A stretch of DNA of 64,000 nt from Malania oleifera (GCF_029873635.1 NC_080428.1:64765101-64829100), one strand, 5' to 3'; positions 44,130 through 57,257 are shown, numbered from the stretch's first letter. Numbers and translations are program-made. The notes: generated by a model not told the origin, from the sequence alone.

Positions 44130-45600
44130 CATTAGGTTAGCTCAGAGACCAACTAATGTGCAATAAATAAGTGAACTAACCACACTTGGGAAAGTAAGAG
44201 ATTAGTAGTGACTCCAATGAATCTATACAAGATAAATAATATTTAATTTCTCTCCCTTACCAATTCTCGAGTCAAAGCATTGAATATTTTTTATTTTAAA
44301 AAATCATGAATTTAGGATTTTTGTTTTTCACTAGAATTGAATTTTTGGGCTTGAGTTTAAGTAGGAGTATGGACAAACCCCAAAGGCACATACAATAGTG
44401 CAAGAGTTGAAAGTGTGGGACTGGACCTTGGCTAATTGGACTTATGCAATGCCTAATAAGCATAGGTAAATGAAATCATCTATCAATTTCAACAATATTT
44501 GTTAATGAGTTCAGATATCCATGAGAAAACGTGAAATCCACCAACTGACTCTTTTAAAGGCTGATAAAAAAGTGTTAAATCATATTCGACCCATTTAATG
44601 TGTGGATTGGTTATGAGTAGATTTAAAGGGGTCAAATTTGTTCGGATTCATGGGTATCTATATGCATTATTCCTTTGTAAATTGCTTCTGAGAAATACTT
44701 ATAAGGGATAGGGATAGTTCTTTCACATAAATTATAACCACCATTGATAAGATCTTGGATCGAAACCCACATCAGTAAAATCTACACCAAATCATACCTT
44801 TTACTTTTATGGATCCAAACACTAACGTGTTATCTTCCAATCAATCGATTGCAAACCCTATGTTAAGGAATCATGCCTTATAAATCTTTCTCATTTCGCT
44901 ACATATTGAGATTTGTATACTTTCTAGAGTGAAAGTTATCTAACCAACAACTTAATTATAGGACAAAAGACACTAATTTTCATTGAAATTTAGTAAAAGT
45001 TACAAGACAAGAACCTCTCCTAAGGTTTTAAAAATCTCATAGAACTCTCCTAAGATTTCAAAAATCTCACATGTCTCCCTTGACATTTGATTTTTGAGGC
45101 ATTTATACCTCTAAAAAATAACTTTTTTAAAAAAATATGAGGAAAAGATTGTATCTTTTAGCAAACCTCAAGAGCGATTTGTGAAATTTTAAGAAACTTA
45201 GGGAAAATTCCTAAGATTTTTGAAATCTCAAGGGATGTCCTTATCTTTTTATCAAATTTTAAGAAAGGTCAATGTCTTTTTACCTTTAATAAAAGGTATC
45301 ATTCCTAATTAATTAAACATTAGTAGCACAATGATGAACCTATAATCTCAAAGTGAACTTTAAGTGATAAATAAAAGGTAAGGATTTATTCAATTGTGAA
45401 AAATAATTTTCATTTCTTTTTTTAAATTTTTGAAAGAATTATAGAAAGATTTTTTTAAAAAAAATAAATACTATGCCACAGTATAACTTCTCTCCTCCCC
45501 CGTAGGGACCAAGACATGAACCATGAGATCAAAGCTAGGTTCAATTTGTTAATTTTTTTAAATTTTACAAAAGTCATATAAATAAATAACAATAAGAGTT
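44130..45600 (+). repeat. Duplicated non-coding block X, copy 1
   Basis: Resembles 59160-60640 over its whole length, for example GTAAGAGATTAGTAGTGA, CACTAACGTGTTATCTTCC and TCAATCGATTGCAAACCC. The right part also resembles 12060-12440. AT-rich, no gene. Confidence 0.8.
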
Positions 45601-46637
45601 TTTGACAGTTGTGAAAATAATTTTATTTTTCATTTCAAATTTTTTAAATAATCACAAAAAAGCTACCTTGCTTTTTAGTTTTCTAAATCTACATAGAAAA
45701 GTTGAAAGTTTTTTTTAAAATTTTCTAGATTTATGATTTTTTACTTTAGGTATGGAAGCATAGAATTCATGAGTTTCTCTCAAATCTACACAAATCCAAA
45801 TCCTTAGCCCAAAATTATTATCATAATACAACCTCATATAATTTTTGAAAAATAAAAAATATGTTGTCTTTTTTAATTATTTTTAAAAATGTAAATAAAA
45901 ATTAAAAACAAATATTTTTGTGCAACTTAAAAACTCTTTCTTTTTTACATTTTTAGTATGAAATGAAAAATAATATGATATTTTTATAATTTTTAAAAAT
46001 TAAAAAATTGTAAATAGAAAATATTTTCCATAAATAAATAGACTCTAACTTTTGACAAAGGATTAAAGAAATAAAAAAGAAAGAAAAAGAAAAAACCTTT
46101 AGAATGCATAATTTTGAGGAACACCAATAAGATACAATTATTTAATGATACTAACTTTTTTTGTAAAAAGGCATGAAACTTCAATTGATTTAATTAGCTT
46201 GTGGGGAAAACAATTTTTACTTTTTCCTTTTATTTTTTTAAAAATCTCACATAATTGTTTGTTTTTCTAGCATTTATATAACAAACCTAAGGTATGCCTT
46301 TTTCTTATTTTTTATTATTAAGTTCTCTATATAAGGTAAGGAATTAGAAAACTAAAAACAAAGTGATATTTTTATCATTTTTTGAAGAATTTAAAAACTT
46401 AAAAAATATTTTTTCATCAATGAATCCTATTTAATATTTATCTTAGTGAAAAGCTTCTCTAATTTGAAAACATGCATGCACATTAAAGTCTTAAAATAGA
46501 AATATTTGATGGCGCAAATAAAGGATGACACGAAATAGGAAAAGTGATGGCAAGTTATGGTATGTAATAATATATAGAAATATTTTTGTAATATCGATAA
46601 TAAATGTCCATTCAAAATTTCATGACAACTCTAACTC

Positions 46638-46645
46638 TATATAAA
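46638..46645 (+). promoter_or_regulatory. TATA box of small ORF copy 4
   Basis: CTCTATATAAACTACAAGGC, 59 bases before the ATG. The leader is shorter here because GAGTGGGGGAAA is missing. Confidence 0.6.
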
Positions 46646-46703
46646 CTACAAGGCTCACACTCAATTTCATACCAAAATTCATTTTAGAGAGAAAAGAAAG
46701 AAA

Positions 46704-46850
46704 ATGATTCTTGCTGAAGCCTTAAAGTTTATGGCATCCATGGTGAACGGTTTATTGCTCCTGGGAAATTTCAATTGGAAAAAGTTTTGTTTAAAGATGA
46801 AGGATGAAAGGAAGAATTTTGTTTGTGGCAAGTCCCTCAATATTACTTAG
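46704..46850 (+). CDS. Six-copy small ORF, copy 4 (48 aa)
   Basis: Starts MILAEALKFMASMVNGLLLL, ends KNFVCGKSLNIT. Same length and stop as copies 1, 2, 3 and 6. The most hydrophobic N-terminal half of the family. Confidence 0.35.
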   Translation: MILAEALKFMASMVNGLLLLGNFNWKKFCLKMKDERKNFVCGKSLNIT

Positions 46851-47185
46851 ATTCATCATAAACTAAGATATTATTTTTCTTTTTCATATTCTTGAAAATA
46901 ATGTTGATCAAGATAGTTGTATCTACTTTATTAACGTGTTCTTGCAGTGTATTTAATTTTTAATGTCTCCTATATGTTTTATAATCCTATGTTATAGTAC
47001 TTAAATCTATGTTCCCCAATAAAATGCAATTATTTAATTAATGATATCGACTTTTTATAATCTGATCCATATACAACAAAAATTCCAACAAAATATAAGC
47101 ATTTGTTTAGACTCAGATTAGATTTGAAATTTGGATTTCAAATCTTTGGTTTTAAGCAAATGGTGATATGTGATTTTAAACTGGG

Positions 47186-47186
<1 letters not shown>

Positions 47187-47231
<45 letters not shown>
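47187..47231. repeat. (TAA)n microsatellite
   Basis: About 15 units; paralog of 31079-31122. Confidence 0.95.
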
Positions 47232-48342
47232 GGTAAATTCCCAATAAGGAATGTTGGGTTGTCTTTAATCCTGATAGCAAGATGGATCATAGAAGCTTAG
47301 TGAAAATATGTTTTTCAGATTTTACACATTACTATTCCAAAAGTAAATGACAATGTTGTTGTTTTTTTATTATCTGAAAATATGGAAATAAAATAAAGAA
47401 ATAATAATAATTTTTTAGAGATGAATTCAACAAACTCATAATTTTCTTCTTCCTTTTTTTTTTTTTTTTTTTATTTGCTGGGAAGAACAGGCCCTAAATT
47501 ACTTAATCCAAGACTCAAGATCTTCCAAAGTCATGCAGCAATTCACTAAATTATAAATTGTTTGGAGTGCACACTTTGTATAGGTCATGTGTTATGCACA
47601 TACAAGCGCATATAGGCAAAATATTGTAATTAAAATTTTAATAATAAGATTACGGTCATTTTAGGAATAACAAGAAGAAAAATATTGACGAAAAATTAGC
47701 TATCATTCTCTTAATTAATAGTTGAGATAAGTTCGGTGTCAATCAAATATTTTTGTTATATTATGACCTCGTCACAAACACTATAAAACTTAAGATATTA
47801 AATTTTATACGGAGGATAAGGTTCTTTTTTTTTTCTTTTTTTTTTTGCATAGGACTCAAATTTTCATTAAAAAAAATAATAATATAAATTTTGTTTGGAT
47901 GTAAACATCCATTACTAATTGAAGTTGAATAAATATTAAGAAAGAGATGAGATTAATTTTTTGTTTTCTAATTTTCTTCAACATTACACGCACATTAAAT
48001 AAAATTTTAGAATCATTACTTCACCAATTAATGAAAATAAAATTCCCATATACATTTCATATATCAATTTTAAAACTAATATTTCTTTTATTGACATTTC
48101 CATCCCTTTCAATTATGGTACTTATCTTACTCACACGAATCATGTTTTAGGGTTTTTTTTTTTTTTTTTTTTTTTTCTAGATATGAGATTAGGAGGAAGA
48201 TCATTCACTCAAGCACTTTGCTACCTCATACTTGAGGACCACATTAATTTCTTTTCAATTATTTAATTATTTTACTATGTTTTTATTATAGAATATTTAT
48301 GCGTAAAGAAACTTTAAATTTGGAGGTGCTTCAGTTAGACCT

Positions 48343-49953
48343 TGTTAGCTTTAGTGTATTTCCAAGAGGGGATTTTGCCTAAGTTAAACCATATCAACTG
48401 TATTACGCAACCTAGGGTCTACTTATGCAAAAATAAACCCAATTATTCACAATAAAACATACACGTGCAGTAAATAAATTGCGGAAATGTAAATAACACG
48501 CACGATATGTTATCGGGATTCGACCAACTGTACCTACATCCCCGCCTTTAGCTCGCAAGCCCGAAAATTCCAATAATGCTCACTTAACGGATGGAGTGGT
48601 ACCTAATACAATCAGGTCAATTAGCATAGAGCTGACCTCAACCTTTACAAATTTTCCTTGCAGAGCGGAGAAGGCCCTAACAATCCTTACAGGCTGGATT
48701 ACTGCCTCCTCAGGCCATGCTTGAAATACAACCGAATTACAATACAAACTGTGTACAATATAATGTTTCTCCGATAAGCAGATGTGTACGAATACAAATC
48801 AATCAAATATACATCAACTATATAGGTAAATGTAAGCTCAGTGATGTGTATTTTTGTGCAAACTACACTTAACAAGATATGATCGCAAGAATGCTCAAAA
48901 GTGTTCTAATCAAGCTATTTCATTGAAACAAGCTATATCAAATCTCAATAATGAATTAGAGTTTCAAAGATGATGCAACAATCTTTAAGTCAACTCAAAA
49001 ATATTTTCTTCAATGAAATATGCTCAAAAGTTGTTTGAAAGAATAATATAGCTTGTTAAAAATATTTTGCACAACAAAATCAAGTTATAGGAATCTTTGC
49101 AATGACAATACAAAGATCCTTAAGCTACTAGGTTTTTCCCAACACAAGATTTATTAAATAAAATCGGTGGAAAAACCTTGCTTAACTCCCCAAAATTAAT
49201 ACCAATCAACCAAGCAAAGTAATAGAAGTATGAGCAATAATACTAAGCAAAAATCTAGGCAAGAACTCTCACAAAACTAAGATTAATCAATAGAATGAAA
49301 GTATGAGAGTGTTTTGAAGTATTATAGGCAAAATGAGATTTTGAGTTTGAGAGAATTTTGGCTAATGATTTTTCTTATTCTCTCCTTAATCCACACAAAT
49401 GAACCTATATTTATAAGTTAGGGTAAAATTATAACCGTTTGGGACTTGTTGGGAATTCTTAGAAAAGTTTCAAATTGTTTAAACACAATTAACCCGTATT
49501 TACCTAAGTTAAAAATTTTTTAACCCAGCGAGGTTCGGGTGGCTAAACCGTGGTTCGGTCGCCCAAACAGACACAGTTATAAATGTCCTTTAAATTAGTT
49601 TGACAGTCCAAGTCCCAGTTCGGTGGCCCGAATCAAAGTTAGAAACATTTCATCAAATTTTTGGGTGCCCGGTCATTGGTTCGGTAGCCCAAACTCATGT
49701 GTTCGGTTGCCTGTGCCATTTTTGAACGTAGTTCCTCGGTGGCCCGAGTTGGTGAGGAGTCCTTTTCAAGTGGTTTGGGCGCCCATGGAAGATATGCACA
49801 AAATGGTTCAGTCGCCCGAGAGCCTATGTCAACTGTTGACTTTTCAATAATTTGAGCGCCCAAGGAGTTTTGAATTCCCGGGGTTCAATCACCTGAGCTC
49901 TCTCAAACTCCCCAATTATATTCAACTTTCATGCTTTTTTAACACTCCTCAAT
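48343..49953 (-). mobile_element. Probable SIRE-like copia LTR, right copy
   Basis: Paralog of 32252-33890, lacking a few tens of bases near 48370. It is interrupted at its far end by the Ogre LTR; its last 65 bases (49890-49952) occur again at 52556-52616. Confidence 0.45.
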
Positions 49954-52551
49954 AAAATACACATTCATTTTTCCCAGTTCGCAAGCCGAACCCATTTTTA
50001 AACTAGAGATTGGTTGTTTGGGCCGGGACCGGGACGTCGCGATGTGTGGTGGAGTCGCCACTAACCTTTTGAAGTGTGGTTAGAACACTTGATTACTACC
50101 CCGTTAGGGGTAGAATCGGTCTACGTCACCAAAGTTAGGCTCGGGAGTATGGTTACGCAAGGGGAAGGTATTAGCACCCCCTACACGCCCGTTCTTACGA
50201 ATGGTACCAGATTAATAAAGAGTTTTCCCGAAATAAATGTAATAAGCCTTTAAAGATCACTCCCTTTCAAAAGTCGAAAACAAAATGAAAATACTATATA
50301 GGTATTCCCTCAGAACCGGGGCAATCTAGTACTCCGAAGAGTCAATGTTCTCGTTGGCAATCATCGGGAAGGAAAATCGAAATTAGGATACAAAATACGC
50401 TCCCGAGGATTTTGAAATCTATAGGTTTTTTTTTTTTAAAGTATCAAAAATACTATTTCGGGAGGTTTTTGAGATTGGTTCGGGATTAGAATGAATTTTT
50501 CTTGTACCTAAAAAGATATTTTTGTGATTTTTCCTAAGTGTGAAAATGATTTTTGATATTTTTCCCGAACTTTCAAAATAACACAAATGAAATCAATTGA
50601 AACCAAAATGTGAAAATACTTTTGGAATTTTTGAAAATTTCATGATTTTTGTGAATTTTATGGATACAACAATAATATACAAGCGAAATGGAGAAAACTG
50701 GGGTGAACCAGTTTGGGAATGGTGAGCCGGTCAAACGTTGACCAGTGTGGGGGGGAAAAACCAGTTTAAGGTCTTGGTCGAGACCAATGATTTTCCGGAA
50801 TTTTCCAATGTCCTTCCGAATACAACAGAATTTTAGACAACAATCACGAAAGTCATGGTTTTAAAGATATGCCTTTAGAATGTATTTTTGAAAATCTTGA
50901 ATGTAGGGAAACAAATCTAACCTTTGCCAAACATGTTAGAAACTTTCTTGGATTTTCTTCAAAAATTTTCAAAGGTAAATAAGTTTCAAAGCTTTAAAAA
51001 TTTTTGAATTTTCTTTGAAAATTTTTCTGAATTTTTGTGTCTTTTATGAAATTTTTTTTGTTTTTTGTTTTTTTATGAGTTAAAAGGAAGCTATTTAAAG
51101 TAAAGAAAAGTGAAATAAAGTCAAATAAACCAACAGAGGCCGATTAGGGAAAGGGGGACGGAAATGTAACATAGGAAGAGAAAGTTCATTGGTCTTACCT
51201 ATCGTCTTTTTCTCCTTCGGTCTTCTTCTCCTGTCTGTGAATCCGCAAGGTTAGTCTACAGCGCCTTCCCGAGGGTTGTTCTTGAGTTCCGACTCGAGGC
51301 ACTAGGGAGTACCTTCTTCAAATGGAGTGACCCGGTACCGGTAGGAAAAAGGATCAATCGATCGCTTGGATCTTCTTTCGTTTCCTCTGCTCCGGTCTTC
51401 TTTTCCTGTTGATGAGTCTACTAGGGCCGCTCTACAACGTCTTCCCGAGAGTTGTTCTTGAGCTCCTGATTTGAGGCACTACGGGGTGCCTTCTTCAAAT
51501 GGGGTGACTCAACACCGATAGGAAACGGGATTAGTCGACCTCTTGATTTTGACGCAAAAAAAAGGACAACTTTCACAAACAACTCGTGATAGAAACTCAA
51601 TATGTGTGAATCTGCTCCTACCCAACCCTAAAGAGCTCGTCCCCTTGTGCCTTGGGGGGGGGGCCCATAAAAAAATGTGTTGTGGGGTCCACGCACCAGG
51701 GTGGGGTCCACAAGCCGTTTGGGACGGTTACAAGGGATAATCCCGAGCTAGCAAAGGCATCGGGATATGTGGAAAGAAGCTTAGCGAGGCATCGCATCGG
51801 GAATTTGAGGGGGACCGAGCGGCTAGCGTACCAAAGAGGAGGTGGGGCCCACCACAAAAATGTTTGTTGGGGGCCCATGAAGGGATATGTGGGGCCCCAC
51901 GCAAACCAGTGTGGGGTCCACGAGGCCATGTGGAGGGGTATAGGGAACCCGAGGCTAAGCAGGCGCAAAAAGGGCATGGCCAAAAGATCGGGGTAAAGTG
52001 AATCGGGTGTAAGAATCCCAGCTAAGCGTTACCAGAGGGTAAACGTGGCAACATCGGAGTGTAGGGAATCCGAAGCTAGCGTACCAAGGGGTTACAAAAC
52101 GTGCATCAGAAGGTTAGGAATCCGAGCAAAGGCTCCGTTTACAAAGGGGGGTTAAACGTGCATCGAATGTAGGAATCCGAGCTAGCGTACCAAGGGGTAA
52201 CGTGCATCGAATGTAGGAATCCGAGCTAGCGTACCAAGGGGTAACGTGCATCGAATGTAGGAATCCGAGCTAGCGTACCAAGAGAGGTGGGGCCCACCCA
52301 ACATGTGGGGCCCAATGAAGATATGTGGGGCCCACAAGCCACGTGGGGTCCACGAGAATGTGTGGGGTCCACAAGCAGTGTGGGACCTACAAGAATGTGT
52401 GGGTTCCACAAGCAGTGTGGGACCTACAAGAATGTGTGGGGTCCACAACCAGCGTGGGACCTACAAGAATGTGTGGGGTCCACAGCCAGTGTGGAAAGGT
52501 TTTGACATGAGGTCTCCTCGGAAAGGCCTGGTTAAAATTGGGGTGTCGACA
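49954..52551 (-). mobile_element. Rearranged Ogre-type solo LTR
   Basis: 50040-51590 is the reverse complement of 410-1980 of the first LTR. Its U3 (51590-52551) is unrelated to that of the first LTR and starts (minus strand) TGTCGACACCCCAATTTTAACC. The last 88 bases of the LTR (49954-50042) are present in the opposite, plus, orientation, joined through a shared CGA. No primer site, internal region or second LTR. The flanks carry a duplication of about 65 bp rather than a 5-bp target duplication. Confidence 0.8.
51640..52510 (-). repeat. U3 tandem repeats of the solo LTR
   Basis: Two arrays: about 47-bp units with GTGCATCGAATGTAGGAATC and CCGAGCTAGCGTACCAAGG (51990-52280), and about 37-bp units with GTGTGGGGTCCACAAGCAGT and GGGACCTACAAGAAT (52280-52500). 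Degenerate related units at 51640-51990. The several overlapping ORFs here are repeat artefacts. Confidence 0.8.
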
Positions 52552-52662
52552 CAATTGCCTGAGCTCTCTCAAACTCCCCAATTATATTCAACTTTAATGC
52601 TTTTTTAACACTCCTCAATTTTGTATGATATATGTGCATAAGTGTTGGGACCTAGAGTCATA

Positions 52663-52908
52663 CTAGGTATCTTTTTCCCAATCTCTATCACTCATATCCA
52701 CTGGTTTATCATCCAAAGCAATATCCAATTCTAGCTGATACAGGATGTCCATCACCTCACATTGCCACATACCAAAATTATTGGTACCATCACATTTTTC
52801 CACCTCAAACCGAGCATTAACTATCGTATTTGAGGATGATGTCAAAGCCAAAGGGGTTGGAGTTCGTGTGGACAGAGTTTCTTCTACTACTACACAAGTT
52901 TCTGTCAT
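52663..52908 (-). pseudogene. Copia gag N-terminal fragment, right copy
   Basis: An 81-codon open stretch: MTETCVVVEETLSTRTPTPL, FEVEKCDGTNNFGMWQCEVM, LELDIALDDKPVDMSDRDWE. It is the start of a copia Gag. Truncated at the join with the SIRE-like LTR; LTR and primer site lie upstream (higher coordinates). Better preserved than the copy at 33930-34180. Confidence 0.75.
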
Positions 52909-53159
52909 CTTCTATATATTCAATAGCAACCCACAAAGCAAAAGGCCTAGGATGAATAGTACCTACTAACTATGTCTACTCTATTTTATTCTATGAAATT
53001 CCACTTTGACCAGGCCAACCTCTAGGGAGAGACTGAGCCGCAATGGTCTCTGAGCACTCGCTTAGACAAGGTCTTTCTTAGACATCAAACGTGGAATCAA
53101 GCATCCTAACAGAGGAACACCTTCGTATCGACACTATTCAACCTAACTCTAATACAAAT

Positions 53160-53489
53160 TGTTGTGTCGAGCGCCCTACTTGTGTCAAACACCAATACTA
53201 CAACTAATGCTATTAGATATATAAAAACTAAAGCAGCACAGAAACTAATAATAAAAGACAGTAAAAGAACAAGACAAGAATTTAATAATGTTCGGTACAG
53301 AATTACCTACGTCCTCAGGCGCCGACGATCAATCCACTACTTCTTGACAAAGTATAACTTTGAGGTATGTTTTACAAATGGAGAGTTAAGCTATTTATAT
53401 AGCTTCAACCTCATGTCTGAAAAACACTTCTCACCAATGTTGAACAAACAAAAAAAAGTTCAAAACAACTTTTCTACCCATGTGGGACA
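53160..53489 (-). repeat. 5' LTR of the truncated minus-strand copia, right copy
   Basis: Paralog of 34430-34759 with the same ends; the primer site here reads TTGTATTAGAG, one base more diverged. Confidence 0.65.
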
Positions 53490-54219
53490 AAAAAACAAGA
53501 CATATTAAGGTTAAGGAGCATGCATATTACCATGCTACACATCGATACTCGATTTATGCCATTGAGTGTATAAATGTGGTGACCATTGATGGGTTTAGTT
53601 ACGAATATGAGTGTAATGAATGCCACTTTGATCCCATGCTAATATATAAGATGAACAATATTGAATTAAGGGGATGTTATGAGGATATAGTCATATTGTG
53701 CACACTTAAGGTTTGGATAATATAATTGTTTTCGATATTTATATGTCGCCTAGGTGGAAGATTGTTAGGAAATTTTAATTTCCTATTGTGGGCTCACATA
53801 TTTAAGAACAATTATTTTACTGGACTATTTTAACATTTGTTGGGTATAAGTTTTGCAATGCATAGAAGCCCAATACTAAGTTAATTTTGGACTGATGGTC
53901 GGGCTTTTAAAATTAACCTAGTATATAAAGAAAGCATAATAGGCTTGTGGTCCCCAAGTCAAATCAGAAATAGTTTTCACGTTTTTGCTTTCCCCATCTA
54001 AAGAGAAAAACACAAGTGAGACACTCTGGGATTTGATTGTGGAAGATCAAAACTTTCCGCTAAAAGCTGTTAGATAATCAAATCAGACACATCTATGGAT
54101 CCAAGTATTTATTTCGCATTTAGTATGGATTCAGGTATTTATTCCGCGTTTAGTTTTATTAATTGAATAACATGATGATCTTGAGTTATTTGATATATGG
54201 ATTAAAGTTAATTCCAACA
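53490..54219 (+). mobile_element. 3' end of a plus-strand copia element with LTR, right copy
   Basis: Paralog of 34760-35486. LTR 53763-54219, TGTTAGGAAATT to AATTCCAACA. Confidence 0.6.
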
Positions 54220-56485
54220 AACCATAGATAGATAAAAAAAATCAAAAACCCATGATGGGTGGTCGATTTCCTCTCGCCTTAACTCTATCAGACCGTAAAC
54301 TGGCTTAGTGGCCTCCAACTTACCCATATATTCTCAGTTTGGGCGATTTGGTTGGATCATTTTACACAAACCTAATGCTTTGTAAGTATTGTAATTAAAA
54401 TTTTGATAATAAGATTATGGTCATTCAGGGATAACGAGAAGAAAAATATTGATAAAAAATTAACTCTCATCCTCTTAATTAATGGTTGAGACGACTTTGG
54501 TGTCAGTAAAATATTTTTATTATATTATGACCTCGTTATAAATCGTATAAAATTTAAGTTATTAATTTTTATACAGAGGGTTAGGTTTTTTTTTTTTTTT
54601 TGCATTGAGAAAGAGACGAGAGATTAATTTTTTGCATTCTAATTTTTTTCAAAATTAGATGCACATTAAATAAAATTTTAGAATCTTCACATCACCAATT
54701 AATGAAATATAATTTTCATCTACATTTCATATTTCAATTTTAAAATTAATATTTCTTTTGTTGACGTTTCGATCCTTTTCAATTATGGTACCTATCTTAC
54801 TTACGTGAATCATGTTTTAGTTTTTTTTATTTTTTATTTTATTAATATGAGATTGGGAGGAAGATCAATCACTATGCACTTTTGTAACTGATACTTGAGG
54901 GCCACATTAATTTCTTTTCAATTATTTAATTATTTTATTATGTTTTTAATATAGAATATGCATAAAGAAAACTTTGAATTAGAGTTTTTTTTGGTCAATT
55001 AACTAGTAAAAGGAAGGTTATTCATTTGACCTGAACTAAACTATGGTATGACGACAATAACAACAATAAAACCAAGCCTTAAGTCTTGTTTTCAAGTACC
55101 ATTCTTCCTTTGGGAGCACTATATGACTAGCAACTCGCCCCATTGCACTGGCTTACCCTCAAAAATAAATTTTATTAAAAAAGGTTGGTAAATTTCAAGC
55201 ATAAGTTTTCTCCTAAAAAAATTGATGATTAAATATAGTTTAATTATAATTGCAATACCAAAGGAGCTGAATAATTTAAATCTAATTTATCTATTGCATC
55301 ATCAAAGAAAAAAATTGGAAAGAAAAATTAATTATGTTATGTTTGGGAGCATGAATTTCGGACCTTAGATTTAGATATATATGGATTTAAATAATCTTCA
55401 ATACAATTTTATATTACATCCTACTTAAATCTAATACAAATTTAAATTTAAGCTCTCGGCAAATTGCCAAAATAGACAGCCAAGTACTCACATGAATCAT
55501 GCCAAGTACTATTTAAATCTAGTACAAATAATTTTTTTATATTATATTATCAATTAATGAATAAATAATTCCCCTATACATTTCATATTCCATTTTTAAA
55601 ATAAATATTTCTTTGATTAATGTTTCCATCTCTATCTATTATGCTTCCTATCTTACTCAAGCCAATCATATGTTAGCCTTTTTCTTCTTTTTTTTTATCT
55701 AAAATTCGAGATTAAGAAAAAGATCAACGGCTCTAGTACTTTGCTACCTTGATCATCACATTAATTTCTTCTCAAGAATTTAATTAATTTTTTTATTTTT
55801 TATTATAAAATATTTAGATGTAAAGAAAAATTTATATTTGAAGATGCTACAATTAACCCAAAGCTCTAAAAAAGATTATTCTTCTAAAATTAAGCTTTAA
55901 AGAAGGTCTGTATTGTGGCATTGTTGACCAATGTCATTCAGCAAATTTTTAAAAATTTACTACTATTAATGGTTTGTTTGGTAATGAAGATTGGAAATGA
56001 AATGGAATGAAAAAAATAGAATTAGTTTTTATATTAAAAAAACAAAATGAATAACAATAAAATGTTTAGGCACTATTAAATAGTCGAAAAAATAGTTTTA
56101 TTTTTCATTTATAATTTTTAAAAAATCACAAAATTGCCACCTTATTTTTCAATTTTCTATATCCATATAGAAAAATAGAAAAGTATTTTTTTTATTATTT
56201 TTATATTTTTGATTTCTTAATTTACATATGAGAGCATGGAATTCGGATCATAAAGTTTGATTTGTATGCTTTTTATATATTGAATTTCTCCTAAATGTAC
56301 ACAAATCCAAATCCATGCCCCACAATTCATGATCATAAATGTTATCTTATATAATTATTGAGAAATTGAAAAATGAGTTTCTTTTTTCGTAATTATTTTG
56401 AAAACTCTAAATAAAAAAATAAAACTAAACAGACTCTTCATTTTCTACACTTTTAATATGAACCTTGAAAAACTAAAAAATAAGA

Positions 56486-56490
<5 letters not shown>

Positions 56491-56524
<34 letters not shown>
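56491..56524. repeat. (TA)n microsatellite
   Basis: About 17 TA units at a site where paralogs (12800, 30058, 37890) have short AT sequence. Confidence 0.9.
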
Positions 56525-56527
<3 letters not shown>

Positions 56528-57180
56528 AAAAATTGAGAATCTAGAATTGGAAATGAGTAGAAATATTAGCCACAACTAAATGGATTCCAACTTTTGGTAT
56601 AGAATTAAAGAAAAAAAGTGAATTTAGAATGCAGAATACAAAGATACTCCATTAAGATACAATTATTTAATGATATTAACTTTTCTTTTAAAAGGCATGA
56701 AATTGCAATTGGTTTAATCAGTATATATGGAAAATAATTTGTATTTTTCCTTTTTAGTTCTTAAAAAATTTAATAAAAATATCACATGATTGATTTTTTT
56801 TTTATTCCACATATATATAAGAAACCTAAGATATGTCTTCTTATTGTTTTTAAGTTCTCCATATACTCTGTTAGGAAAAAAAAAAAAACAAGGTGATATT
56901 TTTGTTAATTTTTTGAAGTATTAAAAAGCTTTTATAATATTTTTTATAACTGATAAAAACCTATTAATCTGATTTAATATATATCTCAGTGAAAATCTGC
57001 TTTAATTTGAAAACATACATGCACATTAAGGCCTTAAAATAGAAATATTTGATGGCACAATTAAAGGATGACAAGAAATAGGAAAATTGATGGCTAGTTA
57101 TGGTATGTAATAATTTATAGAAATATTTTAGTAATATCAATAATAAATGTCAATTCAAAATTTCATGACAACTCTAACTC

Positions 57181-57188
57181 TATATAAA
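57181..57188 (+). promoter_or_regulatory. TATA box of small ORF copy 5
   Basis: CTCTATATAAAGCACAAGGC, 70 bases before the ATG; closest to copy 3. Confidence 0.6.
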
Positions 57189-57257
57189 GCACAAGGCTCA
57201 CACTCAATCTCGTACCAAATTCATTTTAGAGAGAAAGAGTGGGGAAAAAGAAAGAAA

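Larger units (their letters stand above)
40440..44240 (+). repeat. Degenerate Ogre/Tat-like LTR R-U5, split by a copia element
   Basis: 40480-40571 and 44101-44240 together resemble 1800-1975 of the Ogre LTR: ATACCGTTCATAATAGATGT, GATAATACCTTTCCCTCACA, AACCACACTT and AGTAGTGACTCCAATGA against TACCGTTCGTAAGAACGGGC, CTAATACCTTCCCC, AACCACACTT and AGTGGCGACTCCACCA. Old and strongly diverged. The right half recurs at 59165-59250. Confidence 0.55.

Noticed and set aside
45993-46615. Minus ORFs of 62-63 codons rich in F and L
   Set aside because: Chance frames in AT-rich DNA; not kept open in the paralog near 61 kb.
51652-51996. Overlapping 114- and 121-codon ORFs
   Set aside because: Degenerate U3 repeats of the Ogre LTR; no domain.
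52182-52608. Seven overlapping ORFs rich in G, P, H, W and V
   Set aside because: Products of the 37-bp U3 tandem array read in all frames.
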